Shown here: in pieces, positions 33,553 through 41,800 of the stretch | How the letters are laid out: each line of letters begins with the position of its first letter | Numbering within the stretch: position 1 is the first letter of the stretch | Position numbers and translations under genes: made by a program | Notes under the pieces: generated by a model | Told to the model about the DNA's origin: nothing | Seen by the model: only the letters and a program-made list of their open reading frames with translations | Database searches by the model: none | Assembly (NCBI RefSeq): GCF_012935325.2 | Contig: NZ_JABBYG020000005.1 | Location: 394,625 to 458,624 of the forward strand | Origin: Paenibacillus sp. PL91 | GTDB taxonomy: Bacteria; Bacillota; Bacilli; Paenibacillales; Paenibacillaceae | Direction: 5' to 3' | Length of the DNA: 64,000 bases

Positions 33553-34665
33553 ATGAGTGAAGAAATCGTGATACAAGCACGTAAGGAACTAACACAAATG
33601 AAGCCCTATTCCCCTGGAAAGCCGATCTGGGAGGTGCAGAAGGAGCTGGGCTTGGAGCGGGTTGTTAAGCTCGCCTCCAATGAGAATCCGCTCGGGCCTT
33701 CTCCTAAAGCGGTAGAGGCTATGCAGGCTGCATTAACAGATCTCCACCGTTATCCAGACGCTCAATCTATACAATTGAAGCAAGCAATTGCAGGCCGTTA
33801 TGAGCTAGCGGAAGAGCAAGTTATAGTGACCAATGGCGGGGATGAGCTGATTACGCTTATTTCAGAAACTTTTTTGGATGCGAGCGATGAGATTATCGTA
33901 CCGGGTCCTACCTTTAGCGAATATGAATTTGGAGCCCAGCTGATGGGGGCTAAGGCGATAGTAGCACCGCTCAAGGGAGATTTTCAATACGATTCGGATG
34001 CTATCCTTGCAGCAGTGACGGAACGGACCAAAATGGTGTATTTATGTTCTCCAAATAATCCAACCGGCACGATTTTGTCCAAAAAGGAGCTGCAGCACCT
34101 GCTCGATTCCCTTCCGAAACGGGTGCTGGTTGTGCTAGATGCCGCTTATAGCCATTTCGTTACGGCGGAGCATTATTCGGATGGGGTTGAATTTGTGAGA
34201 GCGGGCTACCCGCTAATCGTCTTGAAAACCTTTTCGAAAATATACGGTCTTGCCGGAATTCGTGTAGGCTTCGGGGCAGCGCCGCAAGCGATTATTCAAA
34301 GCATCCTGCAGGTCAAAGAGCCGTTCAACGTTAACGCTTTGGCACAGGCAGCAGCAATCGCTGCTACTGGGGACGAGGAGCATGTAACGCGTTCGCAAAC
34401 GCTAGTTATAGAGGAGCGTGAGCGTCTGTATGCTGCATTCCAGCAGCTGGGACTTAGCTATACAATGAGCATGAGCAACTTTGTGCTGGTGAAGGTAGGC
34501 GAGCAATCGGAATCTATATATAAGCAATTGATGGCTAATGGGATTATCGTTCGTCTAGCAAACACATGGGGATTGCCCCTGCATTTACGGATATCGATAG
34601 GGACGCCAGAAGAGAATGATTTGTTGATCGCAGCATTAAGTGATATTTTGAAACAGAAGGTATAA
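33553..34665 (+). CDS. hisC: Histidinol-phosphate aminotransferase
   Basis: 370 residues, the standard size for this fold-type I PLP enzyme. Typical elements are LASNENPLGPSPKAVEAM at the N-terminus, NGGDELI, the SPNNPTGT loop, the DAAY element, and the PLP lysine in TFSKIYGLAGIRVGFG. It converts imidazole-acetol phosphate and glutamate to histidinol phosphate, and in Bacillus also serves aromatic amino acid transamination. The first open codon is ATG 33535, but AAGGTGATC directly before ATG 33553 marks the start. No other his genes are nearby, as for stand-alone hisC copies. Confidence 0.93.
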   Translation: MSEEIVIQARKELTQMKPYSPGKPIWEVQKELGLERVVKLASNENPLGPSPKAVEAMQAALTDLHRYPDAQSIQLKQAIAGRYELAEEQVIVTNGGDELITLISETFLDASDEIIVPGPTFSEYEFGAQLMGAKAIVAPLKGDFQYDSDAILAAVTERTKMVYLCSPNNPTGTILSKKELQHLLDSLPKRVLVVLDAAYSHFVTAEHYSDGVEFVRAGYPLIVLKTFSKIYGLAGIRVGFGAAPQAIIQSILQVKEPFNVNALAQAAAIAATGDEEHVTRSQTLVIEERERLYAAFQQLGLSYTMSMSNFVLVKVGEQSESIYKQLMANGIIVRLANTWGLPLHLRISIGTPEENDLLIAALSDILKQKV

Positions 34666-34718
34666 TTAAAAAAGATCAGCCTGTCTGGGAATTCCAGCAG
34701 GGCTGATCTTTTTTAATT
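34664..34718. terminator. Bidirectional terminator between hisC and the CAP lipoprotein gene
   Basis: Perfect 18-bp stem (34664-34681 with 34701-34718). The A-rich left arm and T-rich right arm make it work on both strands, between convergent genes. Confidence 0.92.
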
Positions 34719-34766
34719 GAATCAATTCAGATGTTACATCGGAGAGCTATGATAATATTCGCATAA

Positions 34767-35405
34767 TTAACCGGTGAATTCTTGGACCCATGCGCCCTTG
34801 AAATAGGCGATGCCGATTTTCGAAAAGCTGCCGCTCAAAATATTCGCTCTGTGGCCTTCGCTGTTCATCCAGTCGTTCATGACCTGCTCGGGAGTAGGCT
34901 GGCCTTTAGCGATATTTTCGCCTGCGGCGTTATACGTAATTTGAAACTTTTTCATCATATCGAACGGCGATCCGTAGGTTGGGGAGTTATGGTCAAAATA
35001 CTGATTGTTGATCATATCCTGCGCCTTGACCATCGCCATTTTAGACAAATTGCTGTCCATGCTTAGGGAGCTTAAGCCCGCCTTGGAACGCTCGGCATTT
35101 ACGATTTGCAGCACTTTCTGGTCAAACTCAAGCGAAGTTGCAGGTTGCTCAGGCGCATAATCAATCGGATCCTGATTGCCGGATATCCATTTTGGAATGG
35201 CATGATTATTTTTTTTCATCGTAATGGATGACTTTCCTGCTTGAGGGGTTGCAACAGATGAGGCTTGCGTTACATTTGGTACCGAGTGAATCGTCGTTGT
35301 TTTTCTTTGCGATTCAGAAAGGGCGGACTGCTTGTTTGCAGCGTTATGATCGTTCGAACAGCCAGCGAGCATTAACAATGCAGCAATTACAATGTACTTT
35401 TTCAT
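34767..35405 (-). CDS. CAP/SCP-domain lipoprotein (YkwD-like)
   Basis: 212 residues. A lipoprotein signal ends in LMLAGC. A Ser/Thr-rich linker leads to a bacterial CAP domain of about 120 residues: VNAERSKAGLSSL, MVKAQDMINNQYFDHNSPTYGSPFDMM, GENIAKGQPTPEQVMNDWMNSEGHRANIL, KIGIAYF. The His and Glu of the putative metal site (FDHNSP, GENI) are present. YkwD-type proteins are wall- or spore-associated; the biochemical role is unknown. The start is the Met after AGGAG on the minus strand, 13 codons inside the open frame. Confidence 0.9.
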   Translation of the reverse strand: MKKYIVIAALLMLAGCSNDHNAANKQSALSESQRKTTTIHSVPNVTQASSVATPQAGKSSITMKKNNHAIPKWISGNQDPIDYAPEQPATSLEFDQKVLQIVNAERSKAGLSSLSMDSNLSKMAMVKAQDMINNQYFDHNSPTYGSPFDMMKKFQITYNAAGENIAKGQPTPEQVMNDWMNSEGHRANILSGSFSKIGIAYFKGAWVQEFTG

Positions 35406-35530
35406 TGAACAGACTCCTCGATAGTTGGTTGTGGTGATTGCCATTAGGCTATATGATTACCTATAAAGACTGCTATTATGCCATTTTGAGGCGGGGAGCA
35501 GATAAATTAATCGTTATTTCGAAAAGGCAC

Positions 35531-35559
35531 TTGCGTATTGTAAATGCCTATGGTATATT
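35531..35559 (+). promoter_or_regulatory. sigma-A-type promoter of the cold-shock gene
   Basis: TTGCGT (35531-35536), 17-base spacer, TATATT (35554-35559). It predicts an untranslated leader of about 130 bases before the csp start, as is common for cold-shock genes. Confidence 0.6.
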
Positions 35560-35696
35560 ATCAATACAAACAACAAATTTAACCTTGAATTCACATATTG
35601 AAAAGGTTGTCATTTGTATGATGATATCTTTTTCAATGTGTGATTTTTAGTTTTTCTGGAAAAAACATGTTAAAAAAATTATTGGAGGTTTTTATA

Positions 35697-35897
35697 ATGG
35701 AACAAGGTACAGTGAAATGGTTTAACGCAGAGAAAGGTTTTGGCTTTATCGAAGTGGAAGGCGGCAACGATGTATTCGTACATTTCTCCGCAATTCAAGG
35801 CGAAGGCTTCAAATCCCTTGACGAAGGTCAACGCGTTGAGTTCAACGTAACTCAAGGCAACCGTGGACCACAAGCAGAAAACGTTGTAAAACTGTAG
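35697..35897 (+). CDS. Cold-shock protein (CspA/CspB family)
   Basis: 66 residues, a single cold-shock domain with RNP1 (KGFGFIEV) and RNP2 (VFVHFSAI). It binds single-stranded RNA and DNA as an RNA chaperone. ATG 35697 follows TTGGAGG; the upstream in-frame Met codons belong to the leader. A terminator follows. The protein is almost certainly highly expressed. Confidence 0.97.
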   Translation: MEQGTVKWFNAEKGFGFIEVEGGNDVFVHFSAIQGEGFKSLDEGQRVEFNVTQGNRGPQAENVVKL

Positions 35898-35910
35898 TAT
35901 TTAAATGAAG

Positions 35911-35941
35911 AGCCCTTAACTTCGGTTAAGGGCTTTTTTTT
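35911..35941 (+). terminator. Terminator of the cold-shock gene
   Basis: AGCCCTTAAC-TTCG-GTTAAGGGCT, a perfect stem with a UUCG tetraloop and eight T residues. Confidence 0.95.
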
Positions 35942-35972
35942 ATTGCAGTAACGAGCGGAGCATTAAAACAGA

Positions 35973-36013
35973 AAAAGCCACCACAAGCGGTTTTCATGCT
36001 CGTGGTGGCTTTT
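35973..36013 (-). terminator. Terminator of fabV
   Basis: AAAAGCCACCAC / GTGGTGGCTTTT stem, 7 bases past the fabV stop on the minus strand, with a T run in that direction. Confidence 0.85.
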
Positions 36014-36020
36014 CAACGAA

Positions 36021-37211
36021 TTAACGGAGATTAGCAATGTTTACTTCTGGATTCACGTCTTCCTCGTAATTAATGCCGTCTGTTTCAAAGCCGAACAGCT
36101 GGAAAAATTCACGACGATAGCCTTCAAGATCGGATAGGTCATACACATTTTCCGTAGATAGCTTAGCCCATACTTCTGCAACCTCAGCTTGGATTTCTGG
36201 TCTCATCTCCCAATCATCGACACGGATAAGCCCTTTCTCGTCAACGAGCGTTTCACCTTGGCCATACAGACGCTCGGAGAACAGACGATACATTTGCTCA
36301 ATGCAGCCCTCGTGAATGCCTTTTTCCTTCATGACTTTATATAGCGCGGATATATAGAGCGGAACGACTGGAATAGCCGAGCTCGATTGCGTTACCAGTG
36401 CTTTGTTGACGGATACGAAAGCGCGGCCGCCATTTGAGCTAAGCTGTGTATTTAGGCGCTGGGCTGTCGCTTCAAGGTCGTTTTTGGCTGCGCCAATCGT
36501 GCCTTCGCGGTAGACTGCATGCGTAATTTCAGGTCCGATGTAGGAATAAGCAACTGTTGTTGCGCCTTCAGCTAGCGCACCTGCATTCTGAAGGTCGTCA
36601 ATCCACATCTGCCAGTCCTCGCCGCCCATAACCGCAATGGTCTGGCGCAGCTCGTCCTCAGTAGCTGGCTCGATTGTCGCTTGCGTCACTTCACCGCTGT
36701 GGAAGTTAACGGTTTTGTTCGTATACGTGCCGCCAAGCGGCTTAATAACGGAAGCGAAGGTTTCACCAGTTTTAGGGTGTGTGCGGCGCGGGGAAGCGAC
36801 GCTATACACGACCAAATCAATTTGTCCAAGCTCGGTGCGAATAAGGTCGATCGTTTTCGCTTTAATTTCGTCGGAAAATGCATCTCCAACGATGCTGTAG
36901 GATTTACGGCCAGCAGCGGCTGCTGCCTCTTCGAAAGCAGCGGAATTGTACCAGCCGGCCGATGCCGTACGTGCGCCCTCAGCTGCTTTGTCAAAGTAAA
37001 CGCCGATCGTGTTAGCGCCTGCCGCAAAAGAGGATACGATGCGGGAAGCGAGGCCATAGCCCGTTGAGGCACCAATGACTAGCACGTTGCGCGGTCCTTC
37101 GATAGCTGGCTGTGCTTGGACATAATCGATCTGGCGCTGCACTTGCTGCGCGCAGCCCTCCGGATGTGCAGTAGTACAAATGAAGCCTCTCGTTTTCGGT
37201 TGAATAATCAT
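36021..37211 (-). CDS. fabV: Enoyl-[ACP] / trans-2-enoyl-CoA reductase FabV (NADH)
   Basis: 396 residues, the normal FabV length (about 60 more than FabI-type reductases). The NADH-binding GASTGYGLASR lies near the N-terminus (about 48). The active-site Tyr-X8-Lys is visible in the VYREGTIGAAK segment. The SVASPRRTHPKTGE motif and the C-terminal YRREFFQLFGF element are typical. It performs the last reduction of fatty-acid elongation and is naturally insensitive to triclosan. AAAGGAA lies upstream on the minus strand. It is a single-gene unit. Confidence 0.96.
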   Translation of the reverse strand: MIIQPKTRGFICTTAHPEGCAQQVQRQIDYVQAQPAIEGPRNVLVIGASTGYGLASRIVSSFAAGANTIGVYFDKAAEGARTASAGWYNSAAFEEAAAAAGRKSYSIVGDAFSDEIKAKTIDLIRTELGQIDLVVYSVASPRRTHPKTGETFASVIKPLGGTYTNKTVNFHSGEVTQATIEPATEDELRQTIAVMGGEDWQMWIDDLQNAGALAEGATTVAYSYIGPEITHAVYREGTIGAAKNDLEATAQRLNTQLSSNGGRAFVSVNKALVTQSSSAIPVVPLYISALYKVMKEKGIHEGCIEQMYRLFSERLYGQGETLVDEKGLIRVDDWEMRPEIQAEVAEVWAKLSTENVYDLSDLEGYRREFFQLFGFETDGINYEEDVNPEVNIANLR

Positions 37212-37370
37212 ATTGGAATATTCCTTTCTTTTATGGAATTCGTTTGTTTACATTATGTAACGGTACAACGGGACAACTCTATCCCATTTTACCGACTTTT
37301 GCTGCATAAGGGAAGTTCCCCTTGACGCGTTAAGCATTTATTTGCAAAAAAAGATTAGCGAGATTCAAAC

Positions 37371-37414
37371 AAATAAGCGCCGAGTCAGCCATTTAGCTAA
37401 CTCGGCGCTTATTT
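37371..37414 (-). terminator. Terminator of the SASP gene
   Basis: 15-bp stem AAATAAGCGCCGAGT / ACTCGGCGCTTATTT just past the stop codon on the minus strand; T-rich sequence follows in that direction. Confidence 0.85.
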
Positions 37415-37423
37415 ATGTGAAAG

Positions 37424-37633
37424 TTAACGACGACCTGAGAGCTGCTGCTCAGCCATTTGAACAAGCCGGCGAGTAATTAAACCGCCGATGGAGCCCATAT
37501 CGCGTGTAGTCATATTGCCGTAATAGCCGTCTTGCGGAAGTTGAATGCCAAGCTCTTGAGCAACTTCAAATTTAAGCTGGTCGAGCGCTGCGCGCGCTTG
37601 CGGTATAAGAAGTTGATTTGTACGGTTTGCCAT
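37424..37633 (-). CDS. Alpha/beta-type small acid-soluble spore protein
   Basis: 69 residues. Family landmarks are the germination-protease site region KFEVAQELGI (consensus KFEIASEFG) and the DNA-binding stretch NMTTRDMGSIGGLITRRLVQMAEQQL. These proteins coat spore DNA, protect it from UV and supply amino acids at germination. AAGGAGG stands 10 bases before the ATG on the minus strand, and a sigma-G-type promoter lies upstream. It shows that the host makes endospores. Confidence 0.97.
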   Translation of the reverse strand: MANRTNQLLIPQARAALDQLKFEVAQELGIQLPQDGYYGNMTTRDMGSIGGLITRRLVQMAEQQLSGRR

Positions 37634-37658
37634 CTTTTCTCAGCCTCCTTCTTGGTCC

Positions 37659-37689
37659 TATTATGCGGAACCTTTGAAGAGATTATTCG
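37659..37689 (-). promoter_or_regulatory. sigma-G-type forespore promoter of the SASP gene
   Basis: On the minus strand CGAATA (37684-37689), an 18-base spacer, and CATAATA (37659-37665) match the sigma-G consensus (GAATA and CATAHTA), 26 bases before the start codon. Confidence 0.8.
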
Positions 37690-37765
37690 CTAATTGCACC
37701 TAAATTTACCGCCTATTTTCAGAATGAGTCCGTGCTAAAATGGTTAGACGGAAGGAGGCGGCGTT

Positions 37766-38386
37766 ATGTTTATGAAGCCTATGCTCATGACGAGGTATGA
37801 GAAGCCTTTTGATGATGAAAATTATATATTTGAACCGATTATTGACGGACATCGGCTGCAGCTTTCCTTTATGGCAAGCAAAGCGAAATTATATACGAGG
37901 CATTTTAACGAAATTACGCAGCAATATCCCGAACTACATAATGTTCCTTTGAGAAAGCCCGCCGATGTCGTGTTAGACGGCGAGGTTGCTTATGTAAATC
38001 CGCACACGGGAGCAATAGAGTTCGATACGCTGCAGGAACGATTCCGGTTAAAGAAACAGCCCCGTATTCGGGATGCCAGGCATACAACGCCGGTGAAGTT
38101 TTTTGTATTCGATATTCTCTTCTATAACGGGGTTGATCTGAGGGACACGCCGCTGCTTGAGCGAAAGAGGCTGCTTAACGTTATTTTGGAGGATAATGCT
38201 TACTATAAGAAGATGCTGTTCGTAGACACGAATGGCAGAGCTTTATTTGATCTCGTCAAGCGCTCTGATCTTGAAGGTGTCGCGTGCAAACGGAAGGACA
38301 GTGTATACGCGGAAGGGCGCGGGGACAGCTGGCTAAAGGTCAAAAATGACGAATATGGCATTTTGCCGATGGCTGACACGCATTAG
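37766..38386 (+). CDS. ATP-dependent DNA ligase-like adenylation domain lacking the nucleophilic lysine
   Basis: 206 residues that align along their whole length with the nucleotidyltransferase domain of LigD-type ATP-dependent ligases. Motif III region is FFVFDILFYNG, motif IV is LEGVACKRKDSVY, motif V is SWLKVKN, and an LDGEVAY element is present. Motif I, normally KxDGxR, reads IIDGHR, so the lysine that takes AMP is replaced by Ile. No OB-fold or primase domain follows. It may be a catalytically dead or repurposed nucleic-acid-binding protein. GGAAGGAGG lies 8 bases before ATG 37766. No ku gene is adjacent. Confidence 0.82.
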   Translation: MFMKPMLMTRYEKPFDDENYIFEPIIDGHRLQLSFMASKAKLYTRHFNEITQQYPELHNVPLRKPADVVLDGEVAYVNPHTGAIEFDTLQERFRLKKQPRIRDARHTTPVKFFVFDILFYNGVDLRDTPLLERKRLLNVILEDNAYYKKMLFVDTNGRALFDLVKRSDLEGVACKRKDSVYAEGRGDSWLKVKNDEYGILPMADTH

Positions 38387-38842
38387 GAAGAGGGAGCTTC
38401 TAAACGGAGACATTGTTAATGCAATTATTAATTAATATACTTATTCGAAAATATGGTTTGAGTGGGATGCTGGCGTAAATGTCGTTGGCGTCTTTTTTTG
38501 TTGCAAAAATAATTGGAGTTACTATATAGCTTGGGATTAGCCTATTCTCATTGCGAAATTGTTATTGACGATAAGTGAGAACTGTCGTTACAATATAATA
38601 ATTAACATTATTAGTAATCAGTTAATAAAAATATTCTTTAAACTGCTACTAATGTTTTTGGATTTCGAGGTTGCGAAAAGAGTTGAAGTCGGGAATGGTA
38701 AGATTCATTTTGATTTCGTGAAATGAAAGCGCTCTTTTGGAGTCGGACAATTGTGGAAGGAGGTTGTGTAAAATATTCACGCAATTTAATTTAATAACCG
38801 TATTTTAAAACGAGTGTAGGTTTGAATCGGAAGGGGACAAAC
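38387..38842 (+). promoter_or_regulatory. Promoter region of the SLH-GH43 gene with cre-like site
   Basis: A 456-base gene-free stretch. A strong sigma-A-type promoter is visible: TTGACG (38565-38570), 18-base spacer, TACAAT (38589-38594). ATGAAAGCGCTCTTT at 38723-38737 matches the CcpA site consensus with one mismatch and lies about 130 bases downstream of the start point, where it would act as a roadblock. ATTAAC...GTTAAT around 38600-38626 forms a weak inverted repeat. No terminator for the ligase-like gene was found. Confidence 0.6.
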
Positions 38843-41800
38843 GTGGTGAATCAATCATTTAACAAATTAATAGCAATCGCTCTTGCATTCGTTTTGCTGT
38901 TGCCTGCGCAATTGGTTATGGCGGCTGATGTGGAAACTGGAGAAGCAATAAGCAAGCAAGAGATGACAGCTGCAAGCAGCACGTACTCCGATGTATATGG
39001 GCATTGGGCTGAGAAGGATTTTAACGTTTGGCAGAATAAACAACTGATTAAAGGCTATGGCGACGGTATTTTCAAGCCGAATCAGGCGATTAGCCGCGCG
39101 GAATTTATAACGTTGATCAATCGCGTATTCCGGTTTGTTGAAGAGCAAGAGGTATCGTTCTCGGATGTACCCGCATCAAGCGCCTTTTTTAAGGAAATGG
39201 GGAAAGCGTTGGCAGCAGGATACATAACCGGCTACAGCGATGGAACGATCCGTCCGAACGGTTTGATCACTCGCCAAGAGGCAGCGGTTATGTTGTTCAG
39301 AGCGTTCAGGTTGAAAAGCACAGTAAATCATGAAAGCGCTCTTACCGATCTAGCAGTGCTGCCTGCTTGGAGCAAGGTCGCTGTAGATACATTAGTAAAT
39401 GAGAGCTACATCGAAGGATACGAGGACAAGACCTTTAAACCAACGAAAAAGATTACAAGAGCAGAGGCGCTTCGCCTCGTAAACAATATTTCCGGCGAGA
39501 TTTTGACAGAGGAAGGCACTTATTCAGATGTCATCACCCGTAATATAGTCATCAATAAAGCAAATATTACGTTGAAGGATACGCAAATCGAAGGCAATCT
39601 GTATTTATCGGAAGGGATAGCCGAAGGCGATGTTGTGCTGGACAACGTAACGGTGAAGGGTGCTTTGCATGTATTCGGCGGCGGAGAGAACAGCATTAAA
39701 GTAAATGACTCGGATATTGCGCAGCTATTTGTCGATAAGAAGAATGGCAAGCTCCGGGTTGTTACGCAAGGCAAAACAACGGTCGGTCAAGTGTTCGTCC
39801 TATCCGGCGTCAAGCTAGAGGAGGATGCAGCGTTAACTGGCGCGGGTTTCGGGAAAGTAATCCTTGAGGAGGAAATGAGAGCAAACGCTACGGTTGATCT
39901 TTCAGGCAGCTTTGAGCAAGTGGATGTACAGGCCTTATCTGCTCCTGCCATTCATCTCCTAAAAGGGATCATTAATAAAATGATCGTGGCGCAAAAAGCC
40001 GCCTTGCACGTCGAAGAGGCTTCCGAAATCAAGGATATCGTCATTTCATTTGACGGCAAGATCAACGTCGTTGGCAAAGGGAAAGTGATAAGCGATTCGG
40101 CAAACGGAGCAAAAATAGAGCGTGATACTGCTCCTTCCATATCTAACCCTTCAGGTCCTGCGGCGACGCCGGAACCAACGGTTGCGCCAACAACAGCACC
40201 AACAACAGCACCATCAGAAACGCCAGAGCCGACAACGGCTCCAGCTCCTGTGTTTCAAAACGTATCGGTGCATGATCCATCCGTTATAAAAACAGACGGC
40301 ACCTATTATGTGTTTGGTTCCCATTTGGCGGCAGCCAAATCAAATGATCTCATGAGCTGGTCGCTCATCGACTCGGGCGTAACCGACACGAACAAGCTCT
40401 TCAAGAGCGCGGAGAGCGATGTCAAAAAAGAACTGGCTGAAGCGTTTGGCTGGGCGGAAACGGATACGCTTTGGGCTGCAGATGTCATTCAGCTTGCCGA
40501 CGGCAAGTTTTATATGTACTACAATGCTTGCAAAGGAGATCAGCCGCTCTCGGCGATGGGCATTGCAGTAGCGGATAGCATAGAAGGACCTTATGTCAAT
40601 AAAGGCATCTTCTTGAAATCAGGCAAAGGCATCAGCGCAGACGGAACTGCTTATAATGGCACCAAGCATCCGAATGTCGTCGATCCAGATACCTTTTTCG
40701 ATAAGGATGGCAAGCTGTGGATGGTATACGGCTCGTATTCCGGAGGCATTTATATTTTGGAGATGAACCCCGAGACGGGCTTCCCGCTAGAGAATCAAGG
40801 CTACGGAAAACGCTTGATGGGGCAAAATCACAGCAGGATCGAGGCGCCGTACATTCAATATAATAAGGCCAATGGCTACTATTATTTATTCGTCACCTTC
40901 GGTGGCCTTGATGCGGTAGGCGGCTACAATATGCGGGTATCGCGATCCTTAAACCCGGATGGTCCTTATGTGGATTACGAAGGCCAGGATATGATCAACG
41001 CCCATGGCCCTGCCGGCTCTTTCTTTAAGGATGATGCGATTGCGCCATTTGGCGTGAAGCTGTTCGGAAACTTTATGTTTAGCAACTTAAATGGCGAAGC
41101 GGACTTTCCGGTTTACGGCTATGTATCTGCTGGTCATAACTCGACCTATTTGGACGAAGCAACGGGCAAGTGGTTCAATATTTTCCACAGCCGGTTTCCG
41201 TTCCGCGGGGAAGGCCATGAGGTTCGCGTCCATCAAATGTTCATGAATCAGGATGGATGGCCGGTTGTCGCTCCCCATCGCTACAATGGAGAGACGATTG
41301 CGAAAATATCAGAAAGCGACGTCGTAGGCGACTATCATTACATGAATCACGGGAAAGAGATTACGAAGGATATTAAGCCCTCTGTACACGTAAAGCTGGA
41401 AGCGGACGGTACCATTACGGGCGCGGCAACCGGTACTTGGGAGCTGGATGGCGATTATTTTGCCAAGCTTACCGTTAATGAAGGTAGTGGTGAAGCAGTC
41501 GTTCCAACCACGTACAAAGGCGTGTTTGTTCGGCAATGGGATTCTACGACGCAATCTTATGTGATGGCATTCAGCGTTTTGTCAGGCAAAGGTACTGCGG
41601 TATGGGGGAGTCAGCTTGCCATGCTGTCTGACCAGGAAATTGTAACAAATGCGGTGAATCTATTAACGCTTGGCGATACGAGCCGTATTTTCAATCCTAT
41701 TTCACTGCCTAGCGAGGCTGCAAGCAATTGGCCGATCGTATGGGAGTCCTCAAACCCGGCTATCGTTTCGGCTAGCGGAGCTGTAACAAGGCCGGCATAC

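Noticed and set aside
38387..38500. Possible terminator of the ligase-like gene near GGCGT...GGCGTC followed by T7
   Set aside because: The GGCGT copies before the T run are direct, not inverted, repeats; no stable stem could be drawn.
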